DNA of 64,000 nt from Massilia rubra (GTDB lineage Bacteria; Pseudomonadota; Gammaproteobacteria; Burkholderiales; Burkholderiaceae_D). Made by a program: the position numbers and the translations under genes. The notes under the pieces were generated by a model, which saw nothing but the letters and a program-made list of their open reading frames with translations, did not search any database and was not told the origin of the DNA. Below, in pieces: positions 35,283 through 44,831 of the stretch (position 1 is the stretch's first letter; every line of letters starts with the position of its first letter). The stretch lies in contig NZ_VUYU01000001.1 in the NCBI RefSeq assembly GCF_011682065.1, positions 62,001 to 126,000 on the forward strand, read 5' to 3'.

Positions 35283-35376
35283 GCAAGGCGTCCTCCCGGC
35301 CACTGGCGCAGGCAGGCGCGGCCAGGTTCGCGCCGGAACCGGCAGCCGGCCTTGCGCAAGCAAGCGATCGGCAAAC

Positions 35377-35835
35377 CTACTTTTTGTTCACCTGGCGCGT
35401 GGTGTCATGGTACTGCCAGAGCACATTGACGATCTTCCACTCGCTGCGCTGGTTCTTGTACAGGTGCATATAGTCGATCCACTCGTCGGCGCTCAGCTTG
35501 ACGGTTGCCACACGCTGGTCGACATCGAGGATCTTGATGTCCACCCGCGGCTGCGCCGGAAATTTTGTACCGTCCCGGTTGTAGGTCCTGGCGACCTTGA
35601 CCATGGCGTCGAAATCGGTCTGCATGATGAATTCCGTGCCGTCGGCCGCCTGCCAGTAGGTGCGCTTGGCGAGCTTGGGATCGAGGCCGCGTTCCATGCG
35701 CGCCGGATCGACCTTGTGTTGCGACTCGATATAGTCGCGTACCGCGCGCTCGATCAAGGCATTATCGGTGGCATCGGCCGCCTGCGCCATCAGCGGCGCT
35801 GTGGCGCACAGCAGAAACAGTAAAGAGCGTTGCAT
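35377..35835 (-). CDS. Periplasmic NTF2-like (lumazine-binding-like) protein
   Basis: The start at 35835 gives 152 aa with a signal peptide (MQRSLLFLLCATAPLMAQA). The mature part reads NALIERAVRDYIESQHKVDPARMERGLDPKLAKRTYW and ends DEWIDYMHLYKNQRSEWKIVNVLWQY, the cone-like NTF2/SnoaL superfamily pattern grouped with putative lumazine-binding proteins. Ligand and role unknown. It lies downstream of the RND permease gene on the same strand, 95 bp away. Confidence 0.8.
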   Translation of the reverse strand: MQRSLLFLLCATAPLMAQAADATDNALIERAVRDYIESQHKVDPARMERGLDPKLAKRTYWQAADGTEFIMQTDFDAMVKVARTYNRDGTKFPAQPRVDIKILDVDQRVATVKLSADEWIDYMHLYKNQRSEWKIVNVLWQYHDTTRQVNKK

Positions 35836-35930
35836 GTGTATCCTTCGGTTGTGGGCGGGATGCGCATGGGAAGCTCGGACCGGTTCCCATGCCATCGACG
35901 CTTGTTGCGATTCAAAAATGGCGCGGCTGC

Positions 35931-38900
35931 TCAAACGCCGACCGCGACCTTGTCTTCTTCATGCTGGCCCTCATGCTCGTCCTGTTGATCACCCTTGAAC
36001 CAGCGCGCCGCGCGCTTGCCCAGGCTGTCGAGGTAGGTGTACGCCACCGGCACCACCACCAAAGTCAGCAGGGTTGAGGTAATCACCCCGCCGATCACCG
36101 CGCGTCCCATCGGCGCCTGCGATTCGCCGCCGTCGCCCATGCCGATCGCCATCGGCAGCATCCCGAAGATCATCGCCAGGGTCGTCATCAAAATTGGCCG
36201 CAGGCGCACCTGCCCCGCTTCCAGGATCGCATCGTGCTGGTTCTTGCCCTCTCGCTGGCCGTGATTGGTGAAGTCGACCAGCAAAATCGCGTTCTTGGTC
36301 ACCAGCCCCATCAGCATCACGATACCGATCACCGAGAAAATATTCAAGGTGCTGCCCGTCACCAGCAGGGCAATCAGCACCCCGATCATCGACAAGGGCA
36401 GCGACACCATGATCGCGATCGGCTGCAGGAAGCTGCCGAACTGCGAGGCCAGCACCAGGTAAATGAAGATCACCGCGATCCCCAGCGCCGCGCCGGCCGC
36501 GCCCATGGTTTCGGCCATCTGCTCGGCGTCGCCGCCGACGTCGAAACGCACGCCGTCGGGCAGCGTGATGCTCTTCATGGCCAGCTTGACGTCGCCGTCC
36601 ACGTCGCCGGTCGGACGCCCTTCGGCGCTGGCGTAGATCGCCACCCGCCGTTCCAGCGCCTGGCGCTTGAGCACCTGCGGGCTGGTCGAAGGCACGAATT
36701 CGACCACCTGGCGCAGCGGCACCATTACCGGATTGCCATCGGCATCGCGCTTGGTCGAGGCCACCGACAGGTCGGCCAGGTCGGCCACCTTCTGGCGCCC
36801 CGACTTGGGCAGCTGCACATTGACGTCGTAATTCTGTCCGTCCGGCGCCAGCCAGCGGCTGATCTGGTCGCCCGCCACGAAGGGTCGCAGCGCCAGCCCG
36901 ATCTGCTGGGTCGACAGCCCCAGGTCGCTGGCCAGCTCGTTGTTGATCTTGACGATGGTGGCCGGGTTGGCGCCTTCCTGGCTGTATTCCAGGTCGGCGA
37001 TGCCCTTAATGGCGCGCATCTTGTCCATCAACTGGTGCGCCACGGCGTCGAGATTGGCTTCATCCTGGCCCAGGATCGCGATGAAGATCGGCTTCCAGCC
37101 GACCGACATGGTGATCCCGGCGACCGCTTGCAGGCGCTCGCGGATCAGGCGTTCGACTTCCTTCTGCGAGCGCCGCTTGTTCTTGTTCCGGTCGGTCAGT
37201 TTCAGGTTCATCTGGGCCGTGTGGCGCCCGTTGTCGGTGCCCACGGTGGTGATCGCGCTGTCGATGTCCTTGAACTCCTTGAGCGCCGCTTCGACCTGCT
37301 GCATCTTCTGGTCGGTGTATTCCAGGCTCGACCCGACCGGGGCCTTGAATTCCATGTGGATATAGCCGTCGTCGGTTTCGGGGAACATCTCGCCGCCGAT
37401 CAGCGGCATCAGGGCCAAGCTGCCGACGAACAGGGCGGCGGCCAGCGCCAGGGTGGCCTTGCGCCAGCGCAGCGCCAGTTCCAGCACCTTGCCGTACCAG
37501 AGGTGCAGGCGTTCGATGCCATGCTCGATTCTCTCCATGCCGCGCCCGAGCCAGGGCAGGTACTTGAACCGGTCCTTGACCGGGTCGCGCCACACCGACG
37601 AGAGCATCGGGTCGAGCGTGAAGCTGACGAACAGCGACACCATCACCGCCACCGCCACCGTGATCCCGAACTGCAGGAAGAAGCGCCCGATGATGCCTTC
37701 CATGAAAGCGACCGGCACGAACACGGCCACGATCGCAAACGTGGTGGCCATCACCGCCAGCCCGATTTCGTTGGTGCCGTCGTTGGCGGCCTGGTGGTGG
37801 CTCTTGCCCATGCCGAGGTGGCGCACGATGTTTTCGCGCACCACGATGGCGTCGTCGATCAACAGGCCGATGCACAGCGACAGCGCCATCAGCGTGAGAA
37901 AGTTGAGCGTGAAACCGAAGAACTTCATGGCGATGAAGCTGGCCATCACCGAAATCGGCAACGTCAACCCGGTGATGATGGTGCTGCGCCACGAGTGCAG
38001 GAACAGGAACACGATCAGCATGGTCAGCAGCGCGCCTTCCATGATGGTGCGCTTGACGTTGTCGAGCTGCTTTTGCACGCGGTCGGACTGGTCTTCGACG
38101 ATGTTAAGGTGTATATCGGCCGGCAAGGTGGCGCCGAGCGCCGTCACCGCCTTCTTGACCGCGGTGCCCACTTCGACCACGTTGGCGTCCTGGATCTTGG
38201 TCACTTCGAGCGTGATGGCGCGCTTGCCGTTGATGCGCGAGATCGAAGTTTCTTCCTGCTCGCCGTCGATCACGTCGGCCACCTGGTCGAGGTACACCGG
38301 GCCGCTGGCGCGGCGCGCCACGATGATCTTGTTGAAACCGCGCGCATCCTTGATCTTGCCTTCGATGCGCACCAGCCGTTCGGCCGCGCCGTAGGCGATA
38401 TTGCCGGCCGGCAGATTGGTGTTGGTGCTCTGGATCGCGCGCAGCACTTCGTCCACGCCGATGTTCTGGCTGGTCAGGCCATCGGGCCGGATGTGCACCA
38501 GGATCTGGCGGTTGGTGGTGCCGTGCACGCGCACCTGGCCCACGCCCGCCACGCCTTGCAGGCGCTTGGTGATGACCTGCTCGGTCAGGGTCGACAGTTC
38601 GCGCAGCTTGCGGGTGTCGGACATGAGCGACAGTTCGACGATGGCGCGGCTGTTGTCGCCTTCTTCACGGGCGATGAACGGTTCCTTGGCTTCCTTCGGA
38701 AAGCCGGGGCGCGCCAGCCCGATCTTGTCGCGCATGTCGGTCATGGCCTTGTCCATATTGGTCGACAGGTGGAATTCGACCTGCACCCCGGCCCGGCCTT
38801 CCCAGGAATTGCTGCGGATTTTCTTCACGCCGCTGACGGTGTTGATGGCGTCTTCGAGCGGGCGGGTGATGTCGTTCTCGACCTGTTCGGGCGAGGCGCC

Positions 38901-39056
38901 GGGGTAGTTGACCTGCACGTAGGCCACCGGAATGGCGACATTGGGCATGCTTTCCACGCCCAGCCGACGGTACGAGAACAGGCCGAGCACGACCAGCGCC
39001 ACCATGACCATGGTGGCGAACACCGGATTCTTGATACTGGTTGTTGTGATCCACAT
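35931..39056 (-). CDS. RND-family efflux permease (AcrB/HAE1 type)
   Basis: The 1041-aa protein is the normal length and has twelve membrane segments with two large periplasmic loops. It begins MWITTTSIKNPVFATMVMVALVVLGLFSYRRLGVESMPNVAIPVAYVQVNYPGASPEQVE. The helix-4 proton-relay segment LSLCIGLLIDDAIVVRENI and the helix-10 to -12 strings VTKNAILLVDFTNHG and IGMGDGGESQAPMGRAVIGG are typical. It should export hydrophobic drugs or metabolites using the proton gradient. The partner adaptor gene lies 4 bp upstream; no TolC-like channel gene is present, so a shared outer-membrane channel from elsewhere is expected. Confidence 0.94.
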   Translation of the reverse strand: MWITTTSIKNPVFATMVMVALVVLGLFSYRRLGVESMPNVAIPVAYVQVNYPGASPEQVENDITRPLEDAINTVSGVKKIRSNSWEGRAGVQVEFHLSTNMDKAMTDMRDKIGLARPGFPKEAKEPFIAREEGDNSRAIVELSLMSDTRKLRELSTLTEQVITKRLQGVAGVGQVRVHGTTNRQILVHIRPDGLTSQNIGVDEVLRAIQSTNTNLPAGNIAYGAAERLVRIEGKIKDARGFNKIIVARRASGPVYLDQVADVIDGEQEETSISRINGKRAITLEVTKIQDANVVEVGTAVKKAVTALGATLPADIHLNIVEDQSDRVQKQLDNVKRTIMEGALLTMLIVFLFLHSWRSTIITGLTLPISVMASFIAMKFFGFTLNFLTLMALSLCIGLLIDDAIVVRENIVRHLGMGKSHHQAANDGTNEIGLAVMATTFAIVAVFVPVAFMEGIIGRFFLQFGITVAVAVMVSLFVSFTLDPMLSSVWRDPVKDRFKYLPWLGRGMERIEHGIERLHLWYGKVLELALRWRKATLALAAALFVGSLALMPLIGGEMFPETDDGYIHMEFKAPVGSSLEYTDQKMQQVEAALKEFKDIDSAITTVGTDNGRHTAQMNLKLTDRNKNKRRSQKEVERLIRERLQAVAGITMSVGWKPIFIAILGQDEANLDAVAHQLMDKMRAIKGIADLEYSQEGANPATIVKINNELASDLGLSTQQIGLALRPFVAGDQISRWLAPDGQNYDVNVQLPKSGRQKVADLADLSVASTKRDADGNPVMVPLRQVVEFVPSTSPQVLKRQALERRVAIYASAEGRPTGDVDGDVKLAMKSITLPDGVRFDVGGDAEQMAETMGAAGAALGIAVIFIYLVLASQFGSFLQPIAIMVSLPLSMIGVLIALLVTGSTLNIFSVIGIVMLMGLVTKNAILLVDFTNHGQREGKNQHDAILEAGQVRLRPILMTTLAMIFGMLPMAIGMGDGGESQAPMGRAVIGGVITSTLLTLVVVPVAYTYLDSLGKRAARWFKGDQQDEHEGQHEEDKVAVGV

Positions 39057-39060
39057 GGTG

Positions 39061-40284
39061 TCAGCCTTTCGGGGCGGCGGGGGCCGCTGGCGCCGTGTTG
39101 GCGGCGGCGGTGGCGGCCGGCTCGCTGAGCTTGACCTGGCTGCCCGGCTTGACCGCGTCCAGCCTGGCGGTGATCACGCGCGCGCCCGGTTCGATGCCTT
39201 CGGTCACTTCGACCATGCCTTCATCTTCGTTGCGCAGGCCCAGGGTGACCGGGCGCGAGACCACCTTGCCGGCTTCGACGACGTAGACCACGTCCTTCTC
39301 CTTGTCCTTGCGCAGGGCCGCGAACGGCAGCAGCGGGCGCACGGCCGACTTTTGCGTGGTGATCGATCCCTTGGCGAACATGCCGCCGCGCAGGGCGCTA
39401 TCGGCATTGTCGACACTGATATAGACCAGCATCGCGCGCGAACCGGTTTCGGTGGTCGGGTTAATGCGCGTCACCTTGCCGGCAAAGGTGCGGGCCGGGT
39501 AGCCGTCGACCCGGAAGTTCACTTCATGGCCGATTTTTACGCGCGGAATGTCGGAGGCCGGCACCTGCGCCTCGAGCGTCAATTGGCGCAGGTTGACGAT
39601 GGAAAACGCCGGCATGTCGGGCGAGAGCTTGTCGCCGGCCTGCACGTGGCGCTTGCTGACCACCCCGGCCAGCGGCGCGCGGATGACCGTGTCGTTCAAG
39701 GCGATGCGCGCCAGGTCGACCTGGGCCTGGGCCGCGCGCACGCTGGCGCGCGCCAGCGCCACGCTGTTGTCGGTGGTGTCGTACGCGTTTTGCGAAATGT
39801 ATTTTTGCGCCAGCAAAGCGCCGCTGTTGGCATTGTTCTTGGTGGCCATCGACAGGCGCGCGCTGGCCTCGTCGAGCGCGGCTTGCTGCTGCGCCAGGCG
39901 CGCTTTCTGGTCGGCCTGGTCGAGGCGCGCCAGGACCTGCCCGGCGGCCACGTTCATGCCTTCCTGCACGGTCGTTTCCAGCACTTGGCCGGAGACCTTG
40001 GACTTGACGGTGGCCTGGGTCAGCGGCGCCAGCGAGCCGGACAGCGGCATGTTCACGCTCAGGGCGGCGCTAGCGACCGCCGTTACGTCGGCGCGCGCCA
40101 GCTCGTACACCGGTGGCGCCTTGGCGGCCGGTTTTTCAGTCGCCTCGGCCGGCTTGGGGCCGGCCAGGGCGAACCAGGCGCCGGCGCTGGCGGCGACGAC
40201 CAGTACGCCGAGCGCGGGGGCGCGCCAGCGTGGCTTGCGAAGGGGAATCTGGGCCGGCGCGCTGGGCAAGGTCTCGAGTTTCAT
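39061..40284 (-). CDS. RND efflux periplasmic adaptor (membrane-fusion protein)
   Basis: The 407-aa protein has an N-terminal membrane anchor near residues 24-43 (ALGVLVVAASAGAWFALAG). A lipoyl/barrel-sandwich half-motif follows (TVKSKVSGQVLETTVQEGMNVAAGQVLARLD), then a coiled-coil hairpin rich in Ala and Gln (about 125-200), the returning APLAGVVSKRHVQAGDKLSPDMP, and a beta-barrel and membrane-proximal domain. The C-terminus is Ala/Pro-rich. It bridges the RND pump to an outer-membrane channel. First gene of the two-gene operon. Confidence 0.93.
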   Translation of the reverse strand: MKLETLPSAPAQIPLRKPRWRAPALGVLVVAASAGAWFALAGPKPAEATEKPAAKAPPVYELARADVTAVASAALSVNMPLSGSLAPLTQATVKSKVSGQVLETTVQEGMNVAAGQVLARLDQADQKARLAQQQAALDEASARLSMATKNNANSGALLAQKYISQNAYDTTDNSVALARASVRAAQAQVDLARIALNDTVIRAPLAGVVSKRHVQAGDKLSPDMPAFSIVNLRQLTLEAQVPASDIPRVKIGHEVNFRVDGYPARTFAGKVTRINPTTETGSRAMLVYISVDNADSALRGGMFAKGSITTQKSAVRPLLPFAALRKDKEKDVVYVVEAGKVVSRPVTLGLRNEDEGMVEVTEGIEPGARVITARLDAVKPGSQVKLSEPAATAAANTAPAAPAAPKG

Positions 40285-40625
40285 GGTGGCTTGGTCTTCT
40301 TCTGGTCGGACGGGTGGCTGGAGGCGATTCGGGAGCGCCGCCGCTCCGTCCTGGGTGCAGGATGGAGGCAGGTGCGCATGTTGTCACTATAGAAAATGCG
40401 CGCCGCGCGCGCACCCCGAATGCGACAGACCGCCGTTCCGGCACGACGAACTGCAAAAAAACCCGACAAAGCGCAAATTTTGCGAATAAGAAACAATTCT
40501 CCCGGCCTTGGCTTTGCGTGCGCGCAAACGGAACCGAACCCGCGTGGTCAGAATGGGTCTAACTATTGATTCACGATACGGACCGGCCAGCCGCCGGCCT
40601 TGCTTAATGAGATGAAGGGATTACC
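40285..40625. promoter_or_regulatory. Divergent intergenic region between the RND operon and the GGDEF-EAL gene
   Basis: About 340 bp with no gene. Near the adaptor start the minus strand carries a plausible -10 (CTATAGT, about 40387-40393). The middle is A-rich (AATTTTGCGAATAAGAAACAATT). I see no repeat or RNA gene. Confidence 0.4.
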
Positions 40626-43106
40626 GTGAGTGCTGACACCCCTGCCCAAGCGGGCAGTTTCGAGCCGGAAGGACCAGGACGCGAAGCGCTCGACGTCCTG
40701 TACCGTTTCGTCGCTGCCCTTGAACTGGCGCCGACGGTGGCCGTGCACAGTACCGACCGCAACGGCATCGTGCGCTACTGGAACCATACCTGCGCCGACG
40801 TGTTCGGCGTTACCGCCGCCGAGGCGGTCGGGCGTCCCCTGACCAGCCTGGCCTCGCACCTGGAGCGCGAGGAAGACTTCAAAAACACCCTCGAATCGGT
40901 GTGGAAGACCGGGCGCACGGCGCCGCCGCGCGACTGGCACATCCGGCGCCTCGACGGCGCCGAGCGCTGGCTGTACTCGACCCACTTCCCGGTGCTGCGC
41001 GACGGCGTGCCGCAGCAATTGTTCTGCATGGAAGTCGACATCAGCAAGCGCAAGGTCGATGAAGCCGAGCTGATCGAGGCGGGCGCCAACTTCCGCCAGT
41101 TGTTCGAACGCTCGACCGACGCCATCGTGCTCATCAAGGGCAACAGCATCGTCGATGTCAATCCGGCCGCCGTGGCGCTGTTCCGCTGCGTCGGCAAGCA
41201 AGACATCGTCGGCAAGACCCTGCTCGATTTTTCGCCCGAGGTGCAGGCCACCGGCGAAACTTCGGTGGTGGCCGACGCCGCCGTGACCGCGCGCGCCTTC
41301 ATCGACGGCAACTATCGCTACGAGTGGGAATACGCGCTGCCCGATGGCATCCATTTCTGGGCCGAGGTGCTGCTCACCTCGGTGACCCTGGACCATGAAT
41401 TCCTGTCCTATGCGGTGCTGCGCGACATTTCCCCGCGCAAGACGGCCGAGCATGCGCTGGCCATGGCCGCGCGCGTGTTCGAAAATTCGCGCGACGCCAT
41501 CCTGATCACCGACCGCCACTACCGGGTGATCGCCGTCAACCAGGCGTTCACGACGCTGACCGGCATCGAGGCGGGCGAGGTGATGGGCGGCGAAGTGCCG
41601 GGCTTGCGTTCGGGCATGCACGAACCCTCGTTCTACCAGCAGATCTGGGATTATGTCGCCGTCCACGACCACTGGGAAGGCGAAGTTTGCTGCGTGCGGC
41701 GCGAGGACGACGATTACCCCGTGTGGGTGGCGGTCACGGCGATCCGCGACAGCGCCGAGCAGGTCTCCAATTACATGGCGATCATGACCGACATCACCGA
41801 GCGCAAGCGTGCCGAGGAACAGACCCGCCACCTGGCCGAACACGACTTCCTGACCGACCTGCCGAACCGCGTGCTGTTCCTCGACCGCCTGCACCAGGCG
41901 CTGGTGTCGGCGCGGCGCCAGCACAACAAGGTGGCGGTCATGTTCCTCGACCTGGACCGCTTCAAGGGCATCAACGACAGTTTCGGCCACCACGTGGGCG
42001 ACGCCGTGCTCAAGGAAGTGGCCACGCGCCTGACCGGCTGCGTGCGCGGGGTCGATACGGTCAGCCGCCAGGGCGGCGACGAGTTCGTGGTGATCCTGGC
42101 CGACATCGGCGGGGTCGACCAGGCCGCCCACGTGGCCACCAGCGTCATGCACGCGGTGGCGCAGCCGGTGCGCAGCAATGGCCACACGATCAGCCTGTCG
42201 GTCTCGATCGGCATCGCGATCTGCCCGGACGACGGGCTCGACGTCGATACCCTGTTGCAACATGCCGACGTGGCCATGTATCACGCCAAGCAGAACGGGC
42301 GCAACGCCTTCAGTTTTTTCAACGCCGACATGAACGCGCATGTCATCGAGCGGGTGCAGATCGAGAACGAATTGCGGCACGCGCTGTCGAACCAGGAGTT
42401 TTTGCTCGAATACCAGCCCGAGGTCAACATCGCCACCGGCCTGACCATCGGCGTCGAAGCGCTGTTGCGCTGGCGCCATCCGCAGCGCGGGCTGCTCATG
42501 CCGCACCAGTTCATTCCTGTGGCCGAAGAATGCGGGCTGATGGTGCCGATCGGCGAGTGGGTGCTGCGCCAGGCCTGTTCGCAGGCGCGCGCGTGGCGCG
42601 ATGAAGGCTGTCCGGTGGTGGTGGCGGTCAATTTGTCGGGCGCGCAGTTCCTGCACGGCGGGCTGGTGCACAGCGTCGATGAAGCGCTGCGCCTGTCCGG
42701 GCTGGCGCCCGAGTTCCTCGACCTGGAAATCACCGAAAGCGTCATCATGCGCGGCGACGAGGCGACCGTGGCCACCGTCGCCGCCCTGCGCGAGCGCGGG
42801 GTGCAACTGACGATCGACGACTTCGGCACCGGCTATTCGAGCTTGAACTTCCTGCGCCGCTACCCATTGACCAAGCTGAAGATCGACCGCTCCTTCGTGG
42901 ACGAGATTCCGGAATACGATACCACGGCCAACCTGATTCCCGCCATCATCGCGGTGGCGCGCAGCCTCAAGCTGCGCGTGATCGCCGAGGGGGTCGAGAC
43001 GGCCGAGCAGCTGATGTTTTTACAGCAGCACGGCTGCGACGATTACCAGGGCTATTACGCCAGCATGGCCTCGACCGAGCCGGACCTCAAGCCGCGCCCT
43101 CGTTAA
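40626..43106 (+). CDS. PAS-PAS-PAS-GGDEF-EAL cyclic-di-GMP signalling protein
   Basis: A GTG start at 40626 after GATGAAGGG gives 826 aa. Three PAS-like units occupy about residues 35-150, 155-275 and 285-400. The GGDEF domain (about 405-560) has an intact active site (SRQGGDEFVVIL) and the RxxD inhibitory site (RGVD) five residues earlier. The EAL domain (about 575-815) has EALLRW, the catalytic loop DDFGTGYSSLNFLRRYPL and KIDRSFV. Both synthesis and hydrolysis of c-di-GMP are therefore possible. There is no membrane segment, so it senses a cytoplasmic signal. The last residues overlap the convergent nuclease gene by 20 bp. Confidence 0.93.
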   Translation: MSADTPAQAGSFEPEGPGREALDVLYRFVAALELAPTVAVHSTDRNGIVRYWNHTCADVFGVTAAEAVGRPLTSLASHLEREEDFKNTLESVWKTGRTAPPRDWHIRRLDGAERWLYSTHFPVLRDGVPQQLFCMEVDISKRKVDEAELIEAGANFRQLFERSTDAIVLIKGNSIVDVNPAAVALFRCVGKQDIVGKTLLDFSPEVQATGETSVVADAAVTARAFIDGNYRYEWEYALPDGIHFWAEVLLTSVTLDHEFLSYAVLRDISPRKTAEHALAMAARVFENSRDAILITDRHYRVIAVNQAFTTLTGIEAGEVMGGEVPGLRSGMHEPSFYQQIWDYVAVHDHWEGEVCCVRREDDDYPVWVAVTAIRDSAEQVSNYMAIMTDITERKRAEEQTRHLAEHDFLTDLPNRVLFLDRLHQALVSARRQHNKVAVMFLDLDRFKGINDSFGHHVGDAVLKEVATRLTGCVRGVDTVSRQGGDEFVVILADIGGVDQAAHVATSVMHAVAQPVRSNGHTISLSVSIGIAICPDDGLDVDTLLQHADVAMYHAKQNGRNAFSFFNADMNAHVIERVQIENELRHALSNQEFLLEYQPEVNIATGLTIGVEALLRWRHPQRGLLMPHQFIPVAEECGLMVPIGEWVLRQACSQARAWRDEGCPVVVAVNLSGAQFLHGGLVHSVDEALRLSGLAPEFLDLEITESVIMRGDEATVATVAALRERGVQLTIDDFGTGYSSLNFLRRYPLTKLKIDRSFVDEIPEYDTTANLIPAIIAVARSLKLRVIAEGVETAEQLMFLQQHGCDDYQGYYASMASTEPDLKPRPR

Positions 43107-44061
43107 CCCCGCGCGGGCCGTCGAACAGGCGGATGCGCGCCAGCACCTGGCCGTGGTCGGACGCCTCGGGCAGCTCCAGCACCACGTGGTCGTTCAGGTA
43201 GACCACGTCCACCACTTCGCCGATGGCGTTGGGCAAGGCGGCATTGAATTCTTCCGACACCAGAATGTGGTCGATGGTCGTGTAGTGGCTGTCGTGCACG
43301 ATGGAAAAGCCCACGTGGCGCAGATGGTCTTGCCGCTGCTGCAACTGGTAGGCGTCGAACATGCGGTCGCCCAGGGTGTTGCCGTTGCCTAGCACGAGCA
43401 TGGTGGTGACCGCGTCGGCCACGTCGTTGAAGTCGCCCAGCACCACGCGCGGACGGCGTTTTTCCTTGGCTAATTGACTCAGGAACACGCGCAGGGCGGC
43501 GGCCTCGGTGCCGCGCCGGATCAGCGAGCGCAGGCAGGCCAGCGCGTACAGTTGCGCATCTTCGCTATTGTCGCCGTTGCGGTAGTCGGGCCGCTTGGAC
43601 TTGAGGTGCACCACCACCACATCGACCGTACAGTCGGGCGAGACGATCACCGGCACATGGATCACGGCGCGCGAAAAGCGGTCGGCCTCGCGGCTGCCGG
43701 GCGGCAGCGCCACGCCCTCGGGAAATGCCAGGTGCGCCACGCCGGGCGCGGCCAGCGGCAGGCGCGACACCAGCGCCACGCTCGGCGTGAGGCGTTCGGC
43801 GGCCGGATCGGGATCGAAGCCGACGTGGAAGGCGTTGCGGTAGCGGCGGGTGCGCGCCAGCGCCTCAAGCAGGGCGGCTTGCGAAAAAATCTCCTGGAAA
43901 CCGATCACGTCGGCGTCGAGCAGGTCGATCTGGCGCGCCGTCCAGTCCAGCTTGGCCTCGTACTCCTCCGGGGTGGAGGGCAAGAGATTGTCGTACAGCT
44001 TCACGCCCGGTGGGGCGAGGTTGTACAGGTTAAACGTGGCAAAGCGAATTTCTTGCTGCAT
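43087..44061 (-). CDS. Endonuclease/exonuclease/phosphatase family protein (first copy)
   Basis: The 324-aa protein has the EEP fold motifs: FATFNLYNL at the N-terminus, GFQEIFS with the metal-binding Glu, VVVHLKSKRPDYR, LGDFNDVADA and the C-terminal SDHGQVLARI with the catalytic Asp-His. Without a signal peptide it should be cytosolic, acting on a phosphodiester. DNA, RNA and lipid substrates are all possible in this superfamily. It converges on and overlaps the GGDEF-EAL gene by 20 bp. Confidence 0.85.
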   Translation of the reverse strand: MQQEIRFATFNLYNLAPPGVKLYDNLLPSTPEEYEAKLDWTARQIDLLDADVIGFQEIFSQAALLEALARTRRYRNAFHVGFDPDPAAERLTPSVALVSRLPLAAPGVAHLAFPEGVALPPGSREADRFSRAVIHVPVIVSPDCTVDVVVVHLKSKRPDYRNGDNSEDAQLYALACLRSLIRRGTEAAALRVFLSQLAKEKRRPRVVLGDFNDVADAVTTMLVLGNGNTLGDRMFDAYQLQQRQDHLRHVGFSIVHDSHYTTIDHILVSEEFNAALPNAIGEVVDVVYLNDHVVLELPEASDHGQVLARIRLFDGPRGVNEGAA

Positions 44062-44099
44062 AATAAGAAACTCCTCATTGAACGTTTAGCGTATCACGC

Positions 44100-44591
44100 A
44101 TGGCCAAGAAAGAGCATATTTCCGAAACACCGGCGACGCAGTTCCTGCGCAAGCACCGGGTCGATTTCTCGGAACACCCGTATCCGTATGAAGAACATGG
44201 CGGCACCTCGGTGTCGGCGCGCGAGCTCGGCGTGCCCGAACATTCGGTGGTCAAGACCTTGGTGATGCAGGACGAGGCGGCCAAGCCGCTGATCGTGCTG
44301 ATGCATGGCGACTGCAAGGTCTCGACCAAGAACCTGGCGCGCGCGATCCCCTGCAAGTCGGTCGAGCCGTGCAAGCCGGAGGTGGCGCAGCGCCATTCCG
44401 GTTACCAGATCGGCGGCACCTCGCCGTTCGGCACCAGGAAGGCCTTGCCGGTGTATGTGGAGCAAGGCATCCTGGCGCTGGAAAAGATCTATATCAATGG
44501 CGGGCGGCGCGGCTACCTGGTCGGCATCGCGCCGCAGGTGCTGGTGACGCTGCTGGCGGCGCGGCCGGTGCTGTGTGCGCTGGAAGAATAG
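44100..44591 (+). CDS. ybaK: Cys-tRNA(Pro) deacylase YbaK
   Basis: The 163-aa protein carries YbaK/EbsC family strings: TPATQFLRKHRVDFSEHPYPYEEHGGTSVSARELG, VVKTLVM and GYQIGGTSPFGTRKALPVYVEQGILALEKIYINGGRRGYLVGI. It hydrolyses misacylated Cys-tRNA(Pro) to keep translation accurate. It is divergent from the EEP gene. An 81-bp stretch of this gene recurs, degraded, at 47365-47445. Confidence 0.94.
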   Translation: MAKKEHISETPATQFLRKHRVDFSEHPYPYEEHGGTSVSARELGVPEHSVVKTLVMQDEAAKPLIVLMHGDCKVSTKNLARAIPCKSVEPCKPEVAQRHSGYQIGGTSPFGTRKALPVYVEQGILALEKIYINGGRRGYLVGIAPQVLVTLLAARPVLCALEE

Positions 44592-44831
44592 GCCGATACT
44601 GCGTCATGGTCGGCCGCACCCGGCAATGAAATACTTTCATTATTGGCATTGCGGCCCGCCGCCATCGTTGTGAAAACGTCCAATTATCACAAAAATACGT
44701 GGTTTTATTGCAAATAGTTCATGGAAATGTGAAAAATCGCATGCTCAAAAGTTAGCGCGGTCCAGTCCGGCAGGATAATACGCACCCAAGTTGCATATAT
44801 ATAGATCCTGAAACGCTGAACCGGAGTTGAT
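44592..44831. promoter_or_regulatory. AT-rich upstream region of the metzincin gene
   Basis: The stretch after ybaK is clearly richer in A+T than its neighbours, particularly 44680-44740 (CAAAAATACGTGG, TTATTGCAAATAG). It probably holds the promoter of the secreted protein. No repeat or RNA is visible. Confidence 0.4.

Noticed and set aside
36234-39128. A 964-aa open frame on the plus strand
   Set aside because: It is the mirror of the RND permease gene and consists largely of His, Arg, Gln and Gly codons produced by antisense reading of high-GC DNA.
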